A DNA stretch of 8,534 bases from Bacteroidales bacterium. Lineage in GTDB: Bacteria > Bacteroidota > Bacteroidia > Bacteroidales > BM520. Location of the stretch: positions 1-8,534 of the forward strand of contig JALNXP010000097.1 in assembly GCA_023230285.1 (NCBI GenBank), given 5' to 3'. The translations under genes were made by a program, and so were the position numbers. How positions within the stretch are numbered: position 1 is the stretch's first letter; the number at the start of each line of letters is the position of its first letter. Below the pieces are notes generated by a model. The model saw nothing but the letters and a program-made list of their open reading frames with translations. It was not told the DNA's origin and did not search any database. Below are positions 6,927 to 8,534 of this stretch, one piece after another.

Positions 6927-7358
6927 TTAGAGTCCGGTAGAGCCGAATCCACCTTTTCCGCGAGATGTATCATCGAGAGCCTCGACAACATTCCATTCGG
7001 CTCTTTCGTGTTTACTGATAATCATTTGAGCGATTCGGTCACCATCATTGACAATAAACGTTTCGGTAGAAAGATTTATTATGATTACGCATATTTCGCC
7101 ACGGTAGTCGGCATCGATAGTTCCGGGAGAATTAAGTACGGTTATACCTTTTTTAAGGGCGAGTCCGCTACGTGGTCGCACTTGAGCTTCGAAGCCGACC
7201 GGCAATGCGATAAACAAGCCTGTAGGTATAAGTTTACGTTCCAAAGGTTTAAGTTCGACTGGGGTGTTTATGTTAGCACGCAAGTCCATTCCGGCAGAAG
7301 CAGCAGTTTCGTATTCCGGAAGCCTGTGCTTGGATAAGTTCACAATATTAATAGTCAT
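6927..7358 (-). CDS. dut: Deoxyuridine 5'-triphosphate nucleotidohydrolase (dUTPase)
   Basis: The 143-residue product is a homotrimeric-type dUTPase that hydrolyses dUTP to dUMP and pyrophosphate. This keeps uracil out of DNA and supplies dUMP for dTMP synthesis in the cytoplasm. All five family motifs are intact and in order: motif I AGMDLRA (22-28), II RPRSGLA (61-67), [17 protein letters not shown] (75-88) with D82 the water-activating Asp and Y85 stacking on uracil, IV GDRIAQM (106-112), and [11 protein letters not shown] (133-142) closing over the triphosphate. Length is typical of bacterial Dut. It lies 6 bp after the MerR-type gene and 11 bp before the TPR lipoprotein gene, so this housekeeping enzyme is embedded in an envelope operon. 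Nothing suggests a phage origin, since neighbours and base composition are alike. Confidence 0.98.
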   Translation of the reverse strand: MTINIVNLSKHRLPEYETAASAGMDLRANINTPVELKPLERKLIPTGLFIALPVGFEAQVRPRSGLALKKGITVLNSPGTIDADYRGEICVIIINLSTETFIVNDGDRIAQMIISKHERAEWNVVEALDDTSRGKGGFGSTGL

Positions 7359-7364
7359 AATTTA

Positions 7365-7775
7365 TTAATCACGATTATACAATTCTTCAGCAATTTCTTT
7401 AATTTTCATCAGTTTATCATAAACCTGACGGTGATTATATTTAATTTGTTCCATCTGTTTATCATCAGCGAACAAATCAAATTGATTGTTGGCTTCTTTT
7501 GTTGGAGGCATTACATCTTTTTCGGCAGCAGGTCTTAGTTTTTTCTTTTTCAGTTCTTCTTTAGCGCCATCAAGAGTATATTTTTTTTCTTTTACGAGGT
7601 GATAAATATTTTTGATATTATCTATATCATCTTGTGTAAAAAATCTGACACCACGTTTATTACGTTTAGGTTTAATCTGTTTAGGAAATTCTGTTTCCCA
7701 GAACCTTATAAGAGATTGATTAACATTGAACATATCAGCTACTTCGCTGATAGTATAATACAATTTAGCTTCCAT
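7365..7775 (-). CDS. MerR-family transcriptional regulator
   Basis: The 136-residue product has an N-terminal MerR winged helix-turn-helix: YYTISEVADMFNVNQSLIRFWETEF (6-30) is the recognition helix-turn-helix and RNKRGVRFFTQDDIDNI (38-54) the wing. A linking helix (YHLVKEKKYTLDGAKEELK, 58-76), a polar linker (80-105) and a short C-terminal helix (106-134) suited to dimerisation follow. There are no cysteines, so it is not a metal- or redox-sensing MerR of the classical kind, and no ligand domain is visible. It presumably binds DNA as a dimer, with unknown signal and targets. The gene starts 11 bp after the M23 peptidase stop and ends 6 bp before dut. Its place inside the envelope operon makes autoregulation of that operon plausible, but no operator can be tested because the operon promoter lies outside the window. 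Confidence 0.9.
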   Translation of the reverse strand: MEAKLYYTISEVADMFNVNQSLIRFWETEFPKQIKPKRNKRGVRFFTQDDIDNIKNIYHLVKEKKYTLDGAKEELKKKKLRPAAEKDVMPPTKEANNQFDLFADDKQMEQIKYNHRQVYDKLMKIKEIAEELYNRD

Positions 7776-7786
7776 GTTTCGTATTA

Positions 7787-8534
7787 TTAATCCATGCTTT
7801 GGCTTGGAATTTCGGATAATTCCAATAAAAATTCATACTCTTCAGGTGTAATATCATTAAAGAAATAGTTAATCGGGTTAACTGCTTTATCATTTTTTCT
7901 CACTTCATAATGCAAGTGAGGACCTGTTGATTTTCCTGTATTTCCGATATGTCCTATAAGTTGACCTCTATTCACTTTATCGCCGAGTTTAACTTTAATG
8001 TCATTTAGGTGGGCATACATGGTAGAATAGCCGAATCCATGGTCAATCACCACATATTGTCCATATCCGTGAGGGCTGTTTCGTTTAGCGGTAACGACAG
8101 TTCCATTTCCTGTTGAGACTACTTCTTTGCCGACAGTTGCAGAAAAGTCGACTCCTTCATGAAACTTAGCAACTTTATAGAAAGGGTCGGTTCTGTAGCC
8201 GAAAGAAGAAGACAATCTGCGGATGTCTGTTTCGCGGACAGGAATTATAGCCGGAATAGACTGCAACATTTCTTCTTTATTTTTAGCGAGGTCATAAATA
8301 GCATCTAAAGAAGTGGATTGCACATATAATCTATTAGAAAGCACATCCATTTTTGTAGAGATGTCTGTAAGCATTGTGCCATAAGAGAATCCGTCATATT
8401 TAGTAAACCTGTTTGTACCTCCGTATCCGCCTGTTCTTATATCAGAATTTATTGGTTCTGCTTCAAATATAACACGATAAATATTATCGTCACGATATTC
8501 TATATCAGAAAGGAGTTTATCAAATTCTTCGAGT
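7787..8534 (-). CDS. M23-family peptidoglycan endopeptidase, 5' end outside window
   Basis: The frame is open to the right edge and gives 248 visible residues, beginning LEEFDKLLSDIEYRDDNIYR. The internal ATG at 8374 is not the start, because the upstream stretch (YRDDNIYRVIFEAEPI, TGGYGGTNRF) is a conserved part of Bacteroidetes M23 proteins, whose missing N-terminus usually holds a membrane anchor. The C-terminal LytM domain keeps every zinc and catalytic residue: FGYRTDP, FHEGVDF (H125, D129 of the visible part), HGFGYSTMYAHL (H175) and GPHLHYEV (H206, H208). It should therefore be an active zinc endopeptidase cutting peptide cross-links in the periplasm, unlike the degenerate EnvC-like protein at the operon's other end. 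It is the first visible gene of the leftward operon; the MerR-type gene follows after 11 bp. Confidence 0.96.
   Translation of the reverse strand, partial: LEEFDKLLSDIEYRDDNIYRVIFEAEPINSDIRTGGYGGTNRFTKYDGFSYGTMLTDISTKMDVLSNRLYVQSTSLDAIYDLAKNKEEMLQSIPAIIPVRETDIRRLSSSFGYRTDPFYKVAKFHEGVDFSATVGKEVVSTGNGTVVTAKRNSPHGYGQYVVIDHGFGYSTMYAHLNDIKVKLGDKVNRGQLIGHIGNTGKSTGPHLHYEVRKNDKAVNPINYFFNDITPEEYEFLLELSEIPSQSMD

Noticed and set aside
6927..7358. Phage-derived dut as a sign of a prophage or mobile region
   Set aside because: There is no other phage gene, repeat or composition shift, and the gene sits in an operon arrangement typical of Bacteroidetes chromosomes.
7787..8374. Reading the M23 gene as a complete 195-codon gene from ATG 8374
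   Set aside because: The frame stays open to the window edge and the upstream residues are conserved in Bacteroidetes M23 proteins, so the gene is 5'-partial.

Overview
The window looks like a chromosomal segment of an AT-rich member of the Bacteroidales. Three things point there: the tryptophanase tail, the Bacteroidetes-type cell-envelope operon (M23 peptidase, MerR-like regulator, dUTPase, TPR lipoprotein, DUF4292-type lipoprotein, EnvC-like protein), and starts that lack obvious Shine-Dalgarno sequences. No mobile element, CRISPR array, tRNA or rRNA is visible. Coding density is high and the only gene-free gaps are about 95 bp and 154 bp.

Left part (1-3192, + strand). The window opens inside the last 96 codons of a tryptophanase gene (tnaA), closed by a strong hairpin terminator. 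Next come a complete class V PLP-dependent aminotransferase of the alanine-glyoxylate/serine-pyruvate group and a six-helix membrane protein that starts inside the aminotransferase gene (16-bp overlap, probably translationally coupled). The membrane protein aligns by eye with the MntP manganese exporter fold but lacks both of its conserved Asp residues. After a 14-bp perfect inverted repeat comes a 346-residue protein that is recognisably the N-terminal half of a long-chain acyl-CoA synthetase (AMP-binding family). Its ATP-binding P-loop is erased and it stops just before the GYGLTE motif, so it is a truncated, presumably non-catalytic relative.

Right part (8534-3202, - strand). A tightly packed six-gene operon reads leftward: a catalytically intact M23 peptidoglycan endopeptidase (5' end outside the window), a MerR-type regulator, dUTPase (dut), a large TPR lipoprotein, a DUF4292-type lipoprotein, and an EnvC-like coiled-coil/degenerate LytM protein. 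Gaps are 2-11 bp, with one 8-bp overlap. Four of the six products are exported envelope proteins, so the operon probably serves peptidoglycan remodelling and outer-membrane or division functions. dut and the regulator are embedded in it.

The operon meets the pseudo-ligase gene tail to tail with only 9 bp between stop codons. The most notable part is 1443-3192, where two adjacent proteins keep a recognisable family fold but have lost the residues that define its activity. I see no convincing new defence or mobile system.
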